64,000 nt of DNA from Nannochloropsis oceanica (Eukaryota; Sar; Eustigmatophyceae; Eustigmatales; Monodopsidaceae): NCBI GenBank assembly GCA_004519485.1, contig CP038132.1, forward strand, positions 491,001 through 555,000, read 5' to 3'. The translations under genes were made by a program, and so were the position numbers. Below, one piece after another: positions 21,825 to 32,303 of the stretch (the first letter of the stretch is position 1; each line of letters starts with the position of its first letter). The notes below the pieces were generated by a model, which was given only the letters and a program-made list of their open reading frames with translations, did no database searches and was not told the origin of the DNA.

Positions 21825-23481
21825 CTACCTCTTGCAGCCATTCCTCTCCTCCCTAACAACCCATACGGTAATACCTACCCGTAACATGACCAATCCCGCA
21901 GCCATAGCCACCGAAGCACCCGCCAAGGAGAGCAGCCACGTGGCGCGCCCGCAGGACACCTCCCTGGGCATATGCTTCCGACTCAGTGCATTCTCATCGT
22001 CGACGTGACCATTCACCGCCTTTCCCTCCTTTTCCACCTCCTTTCGCATGCTTTTACCAACCACACCAATTGCCTCAACCTCATTTACAATTCCAGTCCC
22101 CTTCTTCACATCCTCCTTGGTTGCGCGCACCAACTTTCGACCAACCGCCCCCCCACCCCCACTCCCCTTCCCCCACGCCTTCTCCCCCCTGCCCCTGCTC
22201 CCTCCCCTCCCAGCGTCCATCAAGTCCTCAATATCATTCAACGCAGGCGCACCTTTCGGTCCTGCTACTCCGTTTCCTTTCCCAGGATTAGTTAAGGCTA
22301 GCTGCCCGCACGCCCCCCCAATCTCTCGCCCATGATGCACACGAATGGTCGTCAAAAGCTTATATTCATTTACTAGGATTTGATAAAAGTTATCCACGTC
22401 ATTGTCTTCCGGGGTATCGAATTCGTGAGCCACATCGGTAGGATTGTAAGGGATTAAGTTGACGATTACCGTCTGGCCTGCGAGGAGAGCACCGAGCTCA
22501 TGGGCGTGTTCAGGGCGATCATTGACATTTTTCAAGAGGACGTATTCGACAAAGAGAGGTTTTTTAGATACCCGGGTGTGCTCGTAGCAGGCAGCAAGGA
22601 GCTTTTCGATGGGAAAGGCTTTGGCGGATGGGACGATTTGTTGTCGCAGGGCTTGAGTGGGCGCGTGGAGGGAGAGGGCAAGGTTGAGGTGTGGGAATTC
22701 AGCGGACATTTTCTTTATCGCGTGCACAACCCCGACCGTGGAGATGGTGACTTGATGGTGGGAGAGGCGGAAGCGTTTGACATCTGTCATTCCTCGAACA
22801 GAGTCCATGACGGCATTGTAATTTTGCAGGGGCTCGCCCATGCCCATGAAGACCACCTGTGGAAGGGAGGGAGGGACGGAGGAGGGGATGATGCAACTTG
22901 CAATTCAATCGACACGACACTCTAACACACATGTCCATACCTCCTTTCCCATCATCTATTACAACCTCAACCCTATTGCCATGCACACGTACATTTCGAA
23001 TCGGAGCCACTCCCATCGCATGGTACAACTGCTCCAAAATCTCCCCCCCCAGCAAATTTCCTTTGATCCCCATAGTGCCAGTTGCACAAAATGTGCAGCC
23101 CATCTGACACCCAATCTGACTGGAGACACACAGTGTATTACGGCCATCGTGCCGGATGATCACGGCCTCCACTCGTTGCCCGTCTTGGAGCTCCATCAGC
23201 AATTTGATCGTGCCATCCCTGCTCTCATGCTTCTCCACCACCTTGGACGTGGTCACGGTAAACTGCTGCGCAAACGCCGCAATCATGCCCATGGGCAGTT
23301 GCCTGCCCATTTCTTTCATGCTCAGCGCATCGACATCTTCCAACCGCTCGGGGCGGTACTTGCAAATCAGTTTCCACATCTGCCGGGCATGCAAGTGCTT
23401 GATGCCGCGCTCCACCATAAAGGCCCGCACGGAGGCCTCATCCAAAATGGGCAGGGGTGAAAGCTTCCGGGCCTTGACCAT
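21825..23481 (-). CDS. Radical-SAM rRNA/tRNA adenine C2-methyltransferase, RlmN-like
   Basis: RlmN/Cfr family enzyme, which methylates C2 of adenosine in 23S rRNA (A2503) and some tRNAs. Exons 23481-22993 and 22856-21825 join in phase 0 across a 136-nt intron (GTACGT donor), restoring APIRN+VVFMGMGEPLQN. The product is 506 residues. The [4Fe-4S] cysteines are in IGCQMGCTFC (C125, C129, C132); the methyl-carrying Cys near the end is in GGACGQL (C346), and the upstream TLCVSSQ Cys is also conserved. All expected active-site residues are present. After the catalytic core, a Lys/Gly-rich ~110-residue extension ends in a hydrophobic segment (LLSLAGASVAMAAGLVML, ~472-490) near the C-terminus, which bacterial RlmN lacks. 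No clear organelle presequence is visible. It shares upstream DNA with RPC5. Confidence 0.92.
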
Positions 23482-24029
23482 GATTTGAAGAGGTAGTGGG
23501 TATGCGTGTACACTTTACTGCCTTGAATAATGCTCTGTCTAACGTAGGAACAGACGTACGCGGACTGTGTCCTTGTGTGCGCCTTGTGTGCAAGCTGAAC
23601 GGACGGCGGCAAACGACAAATCGAGGGTGCTGGGGAGGTCGCCACCGATGGATTTATACAAAATCAAGACCACTCGGCCTTTCAGCTTGCCTGTTGCATG
23701 GACAGGGTACGGAAAATTATGAATATGGTGTCGTGGTAGTGTGGTGAATCACAAGGTCGTGTGCTTTTTTAGTGCGTCGACGAGGTCAAGCAATCACCAT
23801 GCACTCGTCGCCCATGCCCGAGGTCTCGTGTCGACCTCCTGCCTCCCCTTCCTCTCCAACAAACACCCGAGAAACCCCTTTACACTCACAAATCACGCCT
23901 CCCTAAACACAGCACACAGACAGGCCCTCCTTCGGTGACAAAAACTAGCGAAAGCAGGACTCTACAGGTAATCGACAAGCTTAAAGTATCTCACGTCGCA
24001 CCAGCAGCAGCAGCAGCTACACCACACAA
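23482..24029. promoter_or_regulatory. Divergent spacer: RlmN-like / RPC5
   Basis: 548 bp between divergent starts. A CAG repeat (24001-24016) lies just before the RPC5 start. No gene seen. Confidence 0.45.
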
Positions 24030-25940
24030 ATGGCGGCATCGTCTTTTGAAGAGGACAACCCGGACAAGAACCCTCAATTGATCGACGTGGACTTTGACGA
24101 CAAGAACTTGGGCGGTGGCGACGGTGGACTGGACGAGGAGGATGGGGACGACCCTGTGGTACGTGAGGTACCTGTCTACCTCTCCAGTAAGCTGGCTCAG
24201 GAGCTCCACGTGATCCAGTACCCCAACCGACCCTTTTATCGACCATATGACCTGCCGGCCGCCGCGCGATTAAAGTCACAGAACAAGTTATTAGAGTTGG
24301 AGTATGCCTTGCCACCTGAATCCCCCCACCTCGACGAGGAAGCCCCAAGACATTTGAGACTGGATCGAATCAAGGTCCAATCTTCGTATCTCGACCCAAT
24401 GACGACATACGGGCTCGGGATTATGCATGATGGGGCCTTGCATTTGACTCCTTTAGCGGGTATTTATCAAATGCGCGCGTCGTGTGACCATGTGGATGCG
24501 GCGCCGGCGGAGGGGGAGGAGAAAGGCATGGAGGGAGTAGCAACAGCAGAGACAGGCGTGGGGATGGACGAAGGAAGAGGAGAGGAAAGTGAGACGGAGG
24601 CCACCAAGGCTGTGGGGGCAGCAGTTGGTGGACTGGTGAAGCTGCAGCATATTGAATACAAAAAGAGGGAGTCAGAGAGGGCAGCAGCGGCACGACGGAC
24701 CTCTTACGCGTTTAAGAAGCAGCAGGAGGAAGGTGAGGCATGGACCGAGTTGGGGGTGCATTCATTCGAGAGCGAGGCAAGTCAGGTAGATTACGAGAAG
24801 ATGTTTTGCACGGAGGCGGAGCAGGTGGGGAGGAGGATCAAGTTTCTGGGCGGATACACGGTCTACACAGATATGTACAGGTCGGAGAAGGCCAAGGCGT
24901 CGTCAAGGGATAGAGGGGACGATCTGAGCCGAATGATCATGAATGACCACCATAACCAGCAGCTATCGGCGGCGTTGTTGAGAGAAAAGATGGATGGAAG
25001 TGTGACTGTTGAAGACAAGGCGACGGTGATTGTGGAAGGAGGAGCTGCTACTGCTACTGCTACTGCTACTGCTACTGCCACTGCTACTGCTGCCGGTGGA
25101 AGAGAGGGGAAGAGATCCGCAGTGATGTCGATTCAGCATCTGAGGGGCGGGGAACAAGTTGCCGTAATCATGGAGAGGGCGCATGTTGTCTCCCTGGAGC
25201 AGGTGTTGGAGTTGAATGGTGACCATGTTTGCAGCAGCAGCAGCAGCTGCTACAGCAATATCTCGACGAGCAGTACCTGTAGCAGTGACACACGTTATCA
25301 CTTACAAGATCCAAGCCTACATGTTCAATTAGTTGAACACTTGAAAAAATACGCCGTCCTCGTCCGAGGGAACTGGGTGCGGAAATCCTCCCTCTACAGC
25401 CTCCCTCCCCGGCTCTCCAACGCACGCGACACCCTGCTCTTGCTGCTGGAAAGATATGGAGGGATCAATCGCCAACAGTTCTGTACTGCTGCCCGGGTGT
25501 CGGACGAGGAGTCCTTGCAGCTGTTAAAACCTGTGGCATGCTTGGATAAAGAAACGAGGATGTGGGTTGCCGCTTGTCCGGACGATAGGGCATTTTTGAC
25601 GGTGTTTTCTGAAGTGGCGCTGCAGCAGCAGAAGTATTGGAGGGATAAGGAGAAGGAAAAGGACATACAAGTGATTTTAGCAGCATTGGTCGGGGAGTTT
25701 GATTGTCCGTTTCCAGGGCCGGTGATAGTGGAGAATGCGGGGATTGGAGGCGGAGAAGGAGGGGAAGGAGGGGGAGGAAAAGGTGGAAGGAGGGGAGGGA
25801 GAGGTGGTGCACGTGCTGCCGCTGCTTCGCCCGAAGCTGTGGCTATAGAGGTTCATGAAACGACGGCAGCGGCTGCGGCAGGGAAAGTTGGCAGTACGGC
25901 GGGTGGAGGGGGGGTGGGGAGGGGGAGGAGGAGAAAATAG
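24030..25940 (+). CDS. POLR3E: RNA polymerase III subunit RPC5 (Rpc37/POLR3E)
   Basis: Subunit of the Pol III initiation/termination subcomplex (RPC4-RPC5), acting in the nucleus on tRNA and 5S genes. Intronless, 636 residues. The N-terminus carries the family signature: DDPVVREVPVYLSSKLAQEL, HVIQYPNRPFYRPYDLP, then LLELEYALP and GALHLTPLAGIYQMRASCDHVD, matching the RPC4-dimerisation region. The family WxxL block appears as GEAWTELGVHSFESEAS. Residues ~360-440 contain Ala-Thr and Ser repeats. The second half (~440-560) has YAVLVRGNWVRKSSLYSLPP and a helix-rich winged-helix-like region, as in POLR3E homologues longer than yeast Rpc37. The C-terminus is Gly/Arg-rich (GGRGGARAAA), an RGG-like tail. 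The family is clear from the N-terminus; the second half is weaker. Confidence 0.85.
   Translation: MAASSFEEDNPDKNPQLIDVDFDDKNLGGGDGGLDEEDGDDPVVREVPVYLSSKLAQELHVIQYPNRPFYRPYDLPAAARLKSQNKLLELEYALPPESPHLDEEAPRHLRLDRIKVQSSYLDPMTTYGLGIMHDGALHLTPLAGIYQMRASCDHVDAAPAEGEEKGMEGVATAETGVGMDEGRGEESETEATKAVGAAVGGLVKLQHIEYKKRESERAAAARRTSYAFKKQQEEGEAWTELGVHSFESEASQVDYEKMFCTEAEQVGRRIKFLGGYTVYTDMYRSEKAKASSRDRGDDLSRMIMNDHHNQQLSAALLREKMDGSVTVEDKATVIVEGGAATATATATATATATAAGGREGKRSAVMSIQHLRGGEQVAVIMERAHVVSLEQVLELNGDHVCSSSSSCYSNISTSSTCSSDTRYHLQDPSLHVQLVEHLKKYAVLVRGNWVRKSSLYSLPPRLSNARDTLLLLLERYGGINRQQFCTAARVSDEESLQLLKPVACLDKETRMWVAACPDDRAFLTVFSEVALQQQKYWRDKEKEKDIQVILAALVGEFDCPFPGPVIVENAGIGGGEGGEGGGGKGGRRGGRGGARAAAASPEAVAIEVHETTAAAAAGKVGSTAGGGGVGRGRRRK
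25045..25095 (+). repeat. Coding (ACTGCT)n repeat
   Basis: About seven ACTGCT hexamers encode an Ala-Thr alternation within RPC5, beside a CAG-type Ser tract at ~25230-25255. Confidence 0.8.
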
Positions 25941-26826
25941 TGGAGGTCAAACTCACTTTAGGTTTTAGATGTGTCAGTGTAAATACAAGATCTCTTTGCT
26001 CGTTGTCAAAGACAGCAATAAGGCAAGGAAAAATGAAAAACTGGTATGGCGTGGGGTTACTGATATTCGATCTTCCTCCTTTTGTTACGTGTCTTCGGAG
26101 TATTTGTGCCTTCATCTCTAGGGTCTCTGCCCTGTCGTGGTCATCCTTTGTTTATTTTAATTTTGTTTTATCTTCTCTGGATTTCTCTTGATGTGCGAGC
26201 CGTCCGCACGCTGGTTGGGTGGAACATTAAATGAAATACCTTGATTCTATTCTTTGTCTCCTTCAGCTCTTTTCCTGCCTCACTTGCTATCGCTAGTGCT
26301 ACTGCTATTGCTGTTGCTACGGCTGCTCATCTTACAATGAAACCGCGACGCTGCGTGGCGAGGACGACAACGATGACGTGATTTATGGTAGCACTCATTT
26401 GTGACATATCGATCTCTCAACGCAAATTCTAATCAACATAGATGTAACCCACGGATGCCCTTCCGCGCAACGTCCTCTTCTCTTCCCTTCTTCCTCCTCT
26501 CCCACCCAATTAAAAGCAGCAGAGTGAATGAGCCCCGCGTCCGCCCCCAAAAATAGAAGATACACATGGAAGCACACAAAAGCACACGAGTACTTGGCTG
26601 GTTGAGAGACTCGGGATGACTGAGCTCTTTCTCTACCCTAATCTTTGCTACAATTACTACTCTTATCAAAAAGATTCTTGTTGAGAGTAGGTGTCAAAAA
26701 GAATGTCCATGTAATAAAAAATCGATACTCCTCCCTGTCGTTTCTCTTTCTATCTGAAATCCCTCCTTCCTTTCTTCTCTCCCTTTCCCCCTCCTTCATC
26801 CCTCCTATTTTGGGGGGGGGGAAACA
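25941..26826. other. Intergenic, convergent
   Basis: 886 bp between the stops of RPC5 and the CBM48-PFKFB gene. T-rich on the plus strand at 26140-26190. No coding frame with family features. It should hold both 3' untranslated regions. Confidence 0.45.
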
Positions 26827-29800
26827 CTAGTTATGGCCATTCGCACTCCCCACCAACTCCTCCCCCCCCGGCATAGGGGTATGCCACACCTCCTCACACC
26901 CAAACGCTTGGGGGGTCAACTGGATGACAGTATGCAAGGGCACAGGCAAATCAGGACATTGTTCGGGTCGCTTCCCCGTCAGGTACCCGTACAATATTCT
27001 TAAAATAGCCTGGTGCCCAACCACCAGCAGCGGCCCCGTCGACCGCAACATCTCGAACAACAATGGCTCCAGCCTCAGGAACAAGTCCTGGTAGGACTCC
27101 CCCCGGGGATAGCGGTAATTGTACTTATCCTCCTTCCGCTTCCTGTATTCCTCTGGAAACTGGGCCGCAACCTCATTATACGTCAACCCATCACACATCC
27201 CCGCATCAATCTCATCCAAACACCTCCATTTAATCACCTCCCAACTCTGATTCAGCCCTGCGACAGTCATCCCCGTCCTAACCATTGTCGAGGTCCACAC
27301 CGTCAAATTCGGGTTCGCCCTGTCCGACGGATCACCTGGCTGATAAATACTATGCACGAACTCCTCCAACTTCTGCGCGTACAAAATTCCCCTTGCACTC
27401 AACGGTGAGTCCCCCCCTATCCGCCCCTGGGAATTGAACATCGACTCCCCATGCCGACTGAACCAAATCGGCCGGGGCTTCGTATGGATATTCGCCAACA
27501 ACAAAAGCAACCTCCCAGGCACATACCCATTGATCCGAAACGACACAATCTTCTGTCCGGCATCCACCAGCTTCAAAAACGGTACCCCTTCATCTTCATC
27601 CAACGTCTCGTATATAGACAGATAATGCTGATTCTTCCTCTCAAAATTAGCCATGGCCTCCGCCTCACTCAAATCGCTATACTCCGGGGATCTCAGGATC
27701 GTTTGGTGAATATTACTAGCAACTATCTCAGGAACCGTGCAAATAGACTCAATAAAGATGACTGTCGCATACAATCCCGACGCGCGGACCTGCTCTTGGA
27801 TCCACCCACGACGGGACCTGGTGCAATTCGCCGCGTCCAGCACAGCAATATCAATCGTAGAATCCAACTCGGCCAGGATATCTTGCAAGACACATGCTGC
27901 AATCTCCTTGCGATACTGCCACGCTTCTCCATCGGTAGGATCGAAAAAATCGGGCGAAACATTTTTCCCTGCCGTGGACCGCCACCGATACTCACTAGAA
28001 CTGAAGTAACCTACCTTCATCCCCATCCACTCCAAATGGCGTCGAATCGCCTTGGCGATGTGCGTCTTACCCCGTCCTGGCAACCCAACCATCGCCAGAA
28101 TCATCTTCCCCTCCCGTCTCACACTACTCTTCACCTGGCACGAGCCCACGGCTGCACAGCACGCCGCCTGCTTCTTCTGCAGCGTCCGTACCACCTTCCC
28201 CACCCCGCCAACCTTCATTCCTCCCCCATGCAACGCAAACGTCATCGACGGAGCATTGCTGTACTCTCCGCCCATCGTTTCCAAGTCGGTCAAACTCCGC
28301 GACTTGGTCATCCTGAACCCTTGTCCTGGCCCACAGCTGTTGCCTAAAAAGGAAGCGACCAAGCAGGACCCCCGGCGAGAAACACTCTTCTGTAACGTGG
28401 CGGGAGGATGGGAGTTGTCGTCGGTCGGGCGGCGGCTTGCGAGGGACGGAAGGAGAGAGTTAGAGGAAGAGACGCTGGAGTGGGGGGCATTGGAGGTGGA
28501 AAAGGAGGAGGAGGAGGAGGGGGAGGAGGAGGAGGAAGAAACTTGTTGCTTGGCAAGATGTTGTTCTTTTTCTTCGGGTCGAATTCGGGTGGTCGTGGAT
28601 GTGCTGCTGTTGATGTTGTTGCTGTTGCTGAAAGGCTTCGTGTTCGTGTGGGCCTCCAATACAACGAAATCAGCGGCGGAAGTGGGAGTGAGGATGTTTA
28701 TCTCTTCCAGCGGGGGAGCCAGAGTAGCAGAAGTAGTTGGATGGGGTGCCAGGCCCATGGCCGTAGGAGATGAGGAAAACACAGTCAACGACGCCGACTT
28801 GGACATACGGGAGCCACTGCTGTTGTTGTCTCCGCTATGAGTCGGGGTATGCAGCCCATACTCCTTCAAACTCTGGTTGACCTGCTGGCGTTCATGCATG
28901 GACAGACCCGCGATCACCCCCTCCACCGAATCGCTCCTCTTGACATTCAATCGTTCCATGGCCTTGCCCGCATGAAGCCATTTACTCTGCGCCTGCTCTC
29001 CCGACATGGTCAGCCACGAGGAATTCGGCTTAGCAGCATGCCGGGGATCTACCACCATCGGCTGGGAGCTCTGCCTCAGCAACTTCTGATTCTGCTTCTG
29101 CTGCCGCCTATATTGCAGTGTGTGCCCATGCCCCTCCTCTCCTTCAATCGACCCATCCGATGAGGACTCTTCCTTCACCTCTTCCTCCTTTGCCTCTTCT
29201 TTCTCTTCCAAACCGTCCTCAACCTTGCTCTCCCTTCCACCCTGGACATCCACCACGTTGTTGATATTCCCAAATTCATCTGCTTCAAAGGCACTCCGAG
29301 GGTCGTACTGCCACGCCCCATCCACTATAAATTTAAAATGGTAGCGACCCGCTGGCAATGCCACCATCCGAGAAAAGAGGTGTCCACGGCAAAAGGCGTC
29401 AGCAGTCCGCTCGAGCGCTAGGGGTTTGCCCCATCTGTGTTGGTGGGTGCATGGGTGGTCGGGGGGTAGGGGATGGAGTAAATATGGGTGCGGGACAGGA
29501 TTGAGAAAGGAAAGGGAACCACCATAAAATTCAAGCGAGGGTCAACTCAGGCTAGAGAGTATACGGACATACAAAAAATACGGAGAAGCAACGGCAGTCT
29601 ACCGAATGCAAGTGCCGTTGCACAGATGACGAGGACGTACCCATTCCAACTTCCCACCACGCTCACGGCCTTGCCCGGCTTGGTCCATCGAAAAAGTACG
29701 TGCGGCTGAAAAGTCTTGTGAAAATGCGGGCTACTGGAGCCGGTGTGGTCGCGGTCGGTGCTTACAGGGCCGTCAGACGATGAGGAGGAGGAGGAGTAGT

Positions 29801-29858
29801 ATTTTGAATGTGGCGTAGGGCGGGAGGAAAGGAAGGACGACGCTGTGGTAGCACTCAT
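26827..29858 (-). CDS. 6-Phosphofructo-2-kinase/fructose-2,6-bisphosphatase with N-terminal CBM48
   Basis: Bifunctional enzyme that makes and degrades fructose-2,6-bisphosphate, the cytosolic switch between glycolysis and gluconeogenesis. Exons 29858-29641 and 29434-26827 join across a 206-nt intron and give 941 residues. The join rebuilds an AMPK-type glycogen-binding module (residues ~55-115): VLFRWTKPGKAVSVVGSWNG, then WGKPLALERT and LPAGRYHFKFIVDGAWQYDP. A ~400-residue low-complexity linker follows. The kinase domain (~515-720) has the P-loop GLPGRGKT; the phosphatase domain (~728-930) has WFSRHGES, with the catalytic His and the second-His block LLVVGHQAILR. Plant F2KP has a comparable N-terminal starch-binding module. 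The start at 29858 is preferred; an in-frame ATG at 30074 would add 72 hydrophobic residues of unlikely function. Confidence 0.92.
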
Positions 29859-30421
29859 TTGATTGAAAACAAACGCAAGAGTCACCAGGATCGCCTGCGT
29901 GCCATACAAAAGGCGGCTTGTGTGCGTGGTGGAGCGTGTTGGGGATGTCAAGGCCTGTCGTCCCCGTGAACAGAAGGGACATGAGTAAAATGGCCATAGC
30001 GTGCCGGCCTTGCCATATGGCACGATCAAAAGCATAGACCGAGGAAACCAGAGGGAAAGTAAATGCCATGGCAAGCAATTCTTCGCCCGGGGCGTTCCCT
30101 TTTTTCAGTCTCGATTTGAGTCCTCGGCGTGCACACGATTATAGGCTAGAGGAGGACCCACAGAGTCGTCGGGTGAATGACGTGCCGCCGAGCCGTTGAA
30201 GTGCAGTAAGTGTGATATGACCGTGACTGGAGCCGCACCACACCCTCTCTGCTTCTTTGCTGCGCTTGTACAAATGCTTCTTCTCTCCGTCTCTTCCTGC
30301 CCTTGTGTTTCCAAAGGCCTGGCACCTTTTTTTGATCATTCTCATTGCCAGCAACGTACACACCACCACAGGAGGTCGCCCCAATCGAAGGAGGCCGCAC
30401 CCAAGACCGCCACACACAGCT
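29859..30421. promoter_or_regulatory. Divergent spacer: CBM48-PFKFB / HisC
   Basis: 563 bp between the preferred divergent starts. A CACACACAG just before 30422 could be a splice acceptor of a 5' leader intron of the HisC gene. Confidence 0.4.
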
Positions 30422-31801
30422 ATGATTACCTTGACAGAGAGCGAGCTGGCCTTGCTGGCGGGGGTGAGCGGCTTGGCAGTGTACGCGGCGAAGCAAACGC
30501 CCAAGTGCCCCTTCCACCGCCTCGTCTTTGCCGTTTCCAACGTGGCTGTGCTTGGGGGAGGGCTCTACATCTTGTGGCGCTCCTGGTCCGAGGCCCCACC
30601 GCGGTTTGTGCGCTTCTTGACAGCAGCGAAGAAGAGCAAGCAACAACCACGCGGCTGTGTGAAGGGAGAAGAAGCGAAGGAGCGAGACCAAGACCCGCGC
30701 GTGGCTGCCGTACTGGGTTTAGTGCGACAGAACATTTTGGAGCTCGAGCCTTATCGATGTGCGCGGGACGATTACAGCGAGGGCATCCTGCTGGACGCGA
30801 ACGAGAATTCGTTCGGCTCGGCATTGCCTCCGGCAGAGCGAACACAGCAGCTGGAACGGTATCCGGACCCATACCAACAGGAGTTGAAGGAGAAGATTGG
30901 CGCCTACCGTGGCGTGCGGCCGGAGCAGATTTTCGTGGGAGTAGGGAGCGACGAAGCAATCGATTTGATAATGCGGATTTTTTGCGAGCCCGGGAAGGAC
31001 CGGATTCTGGTGACGCCTCCGACGTATGGCATGTATAAGGTGTCGGCCAAGACGAATGATGTGGGGATTGTGGCTGTGCCTCTGACGCCTGACTTCTCGG
31101 TGCGAGTGTCAGAAATTCTGCAGGCTGTTGCTTCTACTCCACGAATCAAGGTCATTTTCTTGTGTTCTCCTGGGAACCCGACCGCGAAGCTCGTACCATT
31201 GGAGGTGGTAGAACAGGTTTTGAAAGGCGTGGAGGGATGTATGGTAGTGGTGGATGAGGCGTATGTGGACTTCGCGGATGCCAATGCCGTGAGTGCTTGT
31301 CGGTTGGTTGATCGATACCCAAATTGCCTTGTGCTCCAGACGCTGTCTAAGGCGTTTGGTCTAGCAGGGATTAGGTGTGGGATGGCCATCGGCCATCCGG
31401 CCGTGATTCAGGTGTTGAACAACGTGAAGGCTCCGTATAATGTGAGTAAGTTGACGAGCAGCATGGCGCATAAGGCGTTTGAGAGTGGAAATTTGGCGGT
31501 GTTAAAGCAGAATGTCAAGGACATCCTGAAAGAGAAGGAACGGGTGGTGGAGGCTTTGGGGGGGCTGTCAGTCGTGAAAAAAATTCACCCGTCGGATACG
31601 AATTTCATCCTGTTTGAGGTGCCCCAGGCGAAAGATATTTACCAGGACATGGCGGAGGGCGGGGTGGTGGCGCGGTTTCGCGGGCATGAGTTGCATTGCA
31701 AGGATTGTATTCGGTTGACCATTGGCCAGCCCCATGAGAACGATTCGTTTCTAGAGTTGTTCAAAAAGACTACGGAGAAGTATTTGGGGAAGTACACGTA
31801 G
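30422..31801 (+). CDS. Histidinol-phosphate aminotransferase with membrane N-terminus
   Basis: PLP enzyme of histidine synthesis (HisC/HIS5), converting imidazole acetol phosphate and glutamate to histidinol phosphate. From 30422 it has 459 residues. The catalytic part (~115-455) shows LDANENSFGS, YPDPYQQELKEKIGAYRGV, VGSDEAIDLIMRIFC, VIFLCSPGNPTAKL, VVDEAYVDFAD, the PLP lysine in TLSKAFGLAGIRCGMAIG (~K310) and CIRLTIGQPHEND near the end. All expected residues are present. The first ~60 residues are unusual: a weak hydrophobic stretch (LALLAGVSGLAVYAA) and a strong one (LVFAVSNVAVLGGGLYILW) ahead of a charged linker. An upstream in-frame ATG at 30257 adds another hydrophobic stretch. This could be an organelle-targeting leader or a true anchor. 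The related PLP decarboxylase CobD is the main alternative, but the sequence fits HisC better. Confidence 0.88.
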   Translation: MITLTESELALLAGVSGLAVYAAKQTPKCPFHRLVFAVSNVAVLGGGLYILWRSWSEAPPRFVRFLTAAKKSKQQPRGCVKGEEAKERDQDPRVAAVLGLVRQNILELEPYRCARDDYSEGILLDANENSFGSALPPAERTQQLERYPDPYQQELKEKIGAYRGVRPEQIFVGVGSDEAIDLIMRIFCEPGKDRILVTPPTYGMYKVSAKTNDVGIVAVPLTPDFSVRVSEILQAVASTPRIKVIFLCSPGNPTAKLVPLEVVEQVLKGVEGCMVVVDEAYVDFADANAVSACRLVDRYPNCLVLQTLSKAFGLAGIRCGMAIGHPAVIQVLNNVKAPYNVSKLTSSMAHKAFESGNLAVLKQNVKDILKEKERVVEALGGLSVVKKIHPSDTNFILFEVPQAKDIYQDMAEGGVVARFRGHELHCKDCIRLTIGQPHENDSFLELFKKTTEKYLGKYT

Positions 31802-32303
31802 GGACATTGGTTGAGAGGGTTGGGTAGGATAGGAGAGGTGGCGCCAGCGGGGGGGTGAGTGGGGGGAAGGCCGCAATGAGACGGTACGTAGTGCGTGCCG
31901 ACATCAAAGAATTTTATCAGCATTCAACAAAATAATGGATATGGCCACCTAGATCGTTGTCTCGTGCTTTCTTCACTGGCGTAGTTGTTTTTTCTAGTAT
32001 TTTTTACTTTTGTGAGTGGGATCGTAGGGGTGTTGTCAGGGGAGACACCCATGGCGCCAAGCACCAAGCCGTTCCATTTTTTATGACCTAAGACACCACA
32101 CATGCGCCCTGTTATTCGTCTCAAGGCGTCAGTCAGACCCTTTAGCTTATGATTGTGCCCTGGGCCTGGCTACGGGGGTCGCTTTACATCCTGAGGGTCT
32201 CGCAATGTGCAACACAAAGCAAGGGGCGGAGGCTAGAGATCAGCTGTGACACTTAAGCCAAAACTAACGGCACAAACCATACGCCAACACCACGCACCAC
32301 AGC
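31802..32303. other. Intergenic, HisC to RING gene
   Basis: 502 bp between two plus-strand genes. Short minus-strand frames only; no gene seen. The RING promoter should lie in the right half. Confidence 0.45.

Noticed and set aside
21825-23481. Frameshifted or broken rlmN gene
   Set aside because: A normal 136-nt intron explains the frame change and restores the conserved block exactly.
27451-28347. 298-codon plus-strand frame
   Set aside because: Antisense to the PFKFB catalytic domains, which are certain; composition is His/Pro/Arg-rich as in shadow frames.
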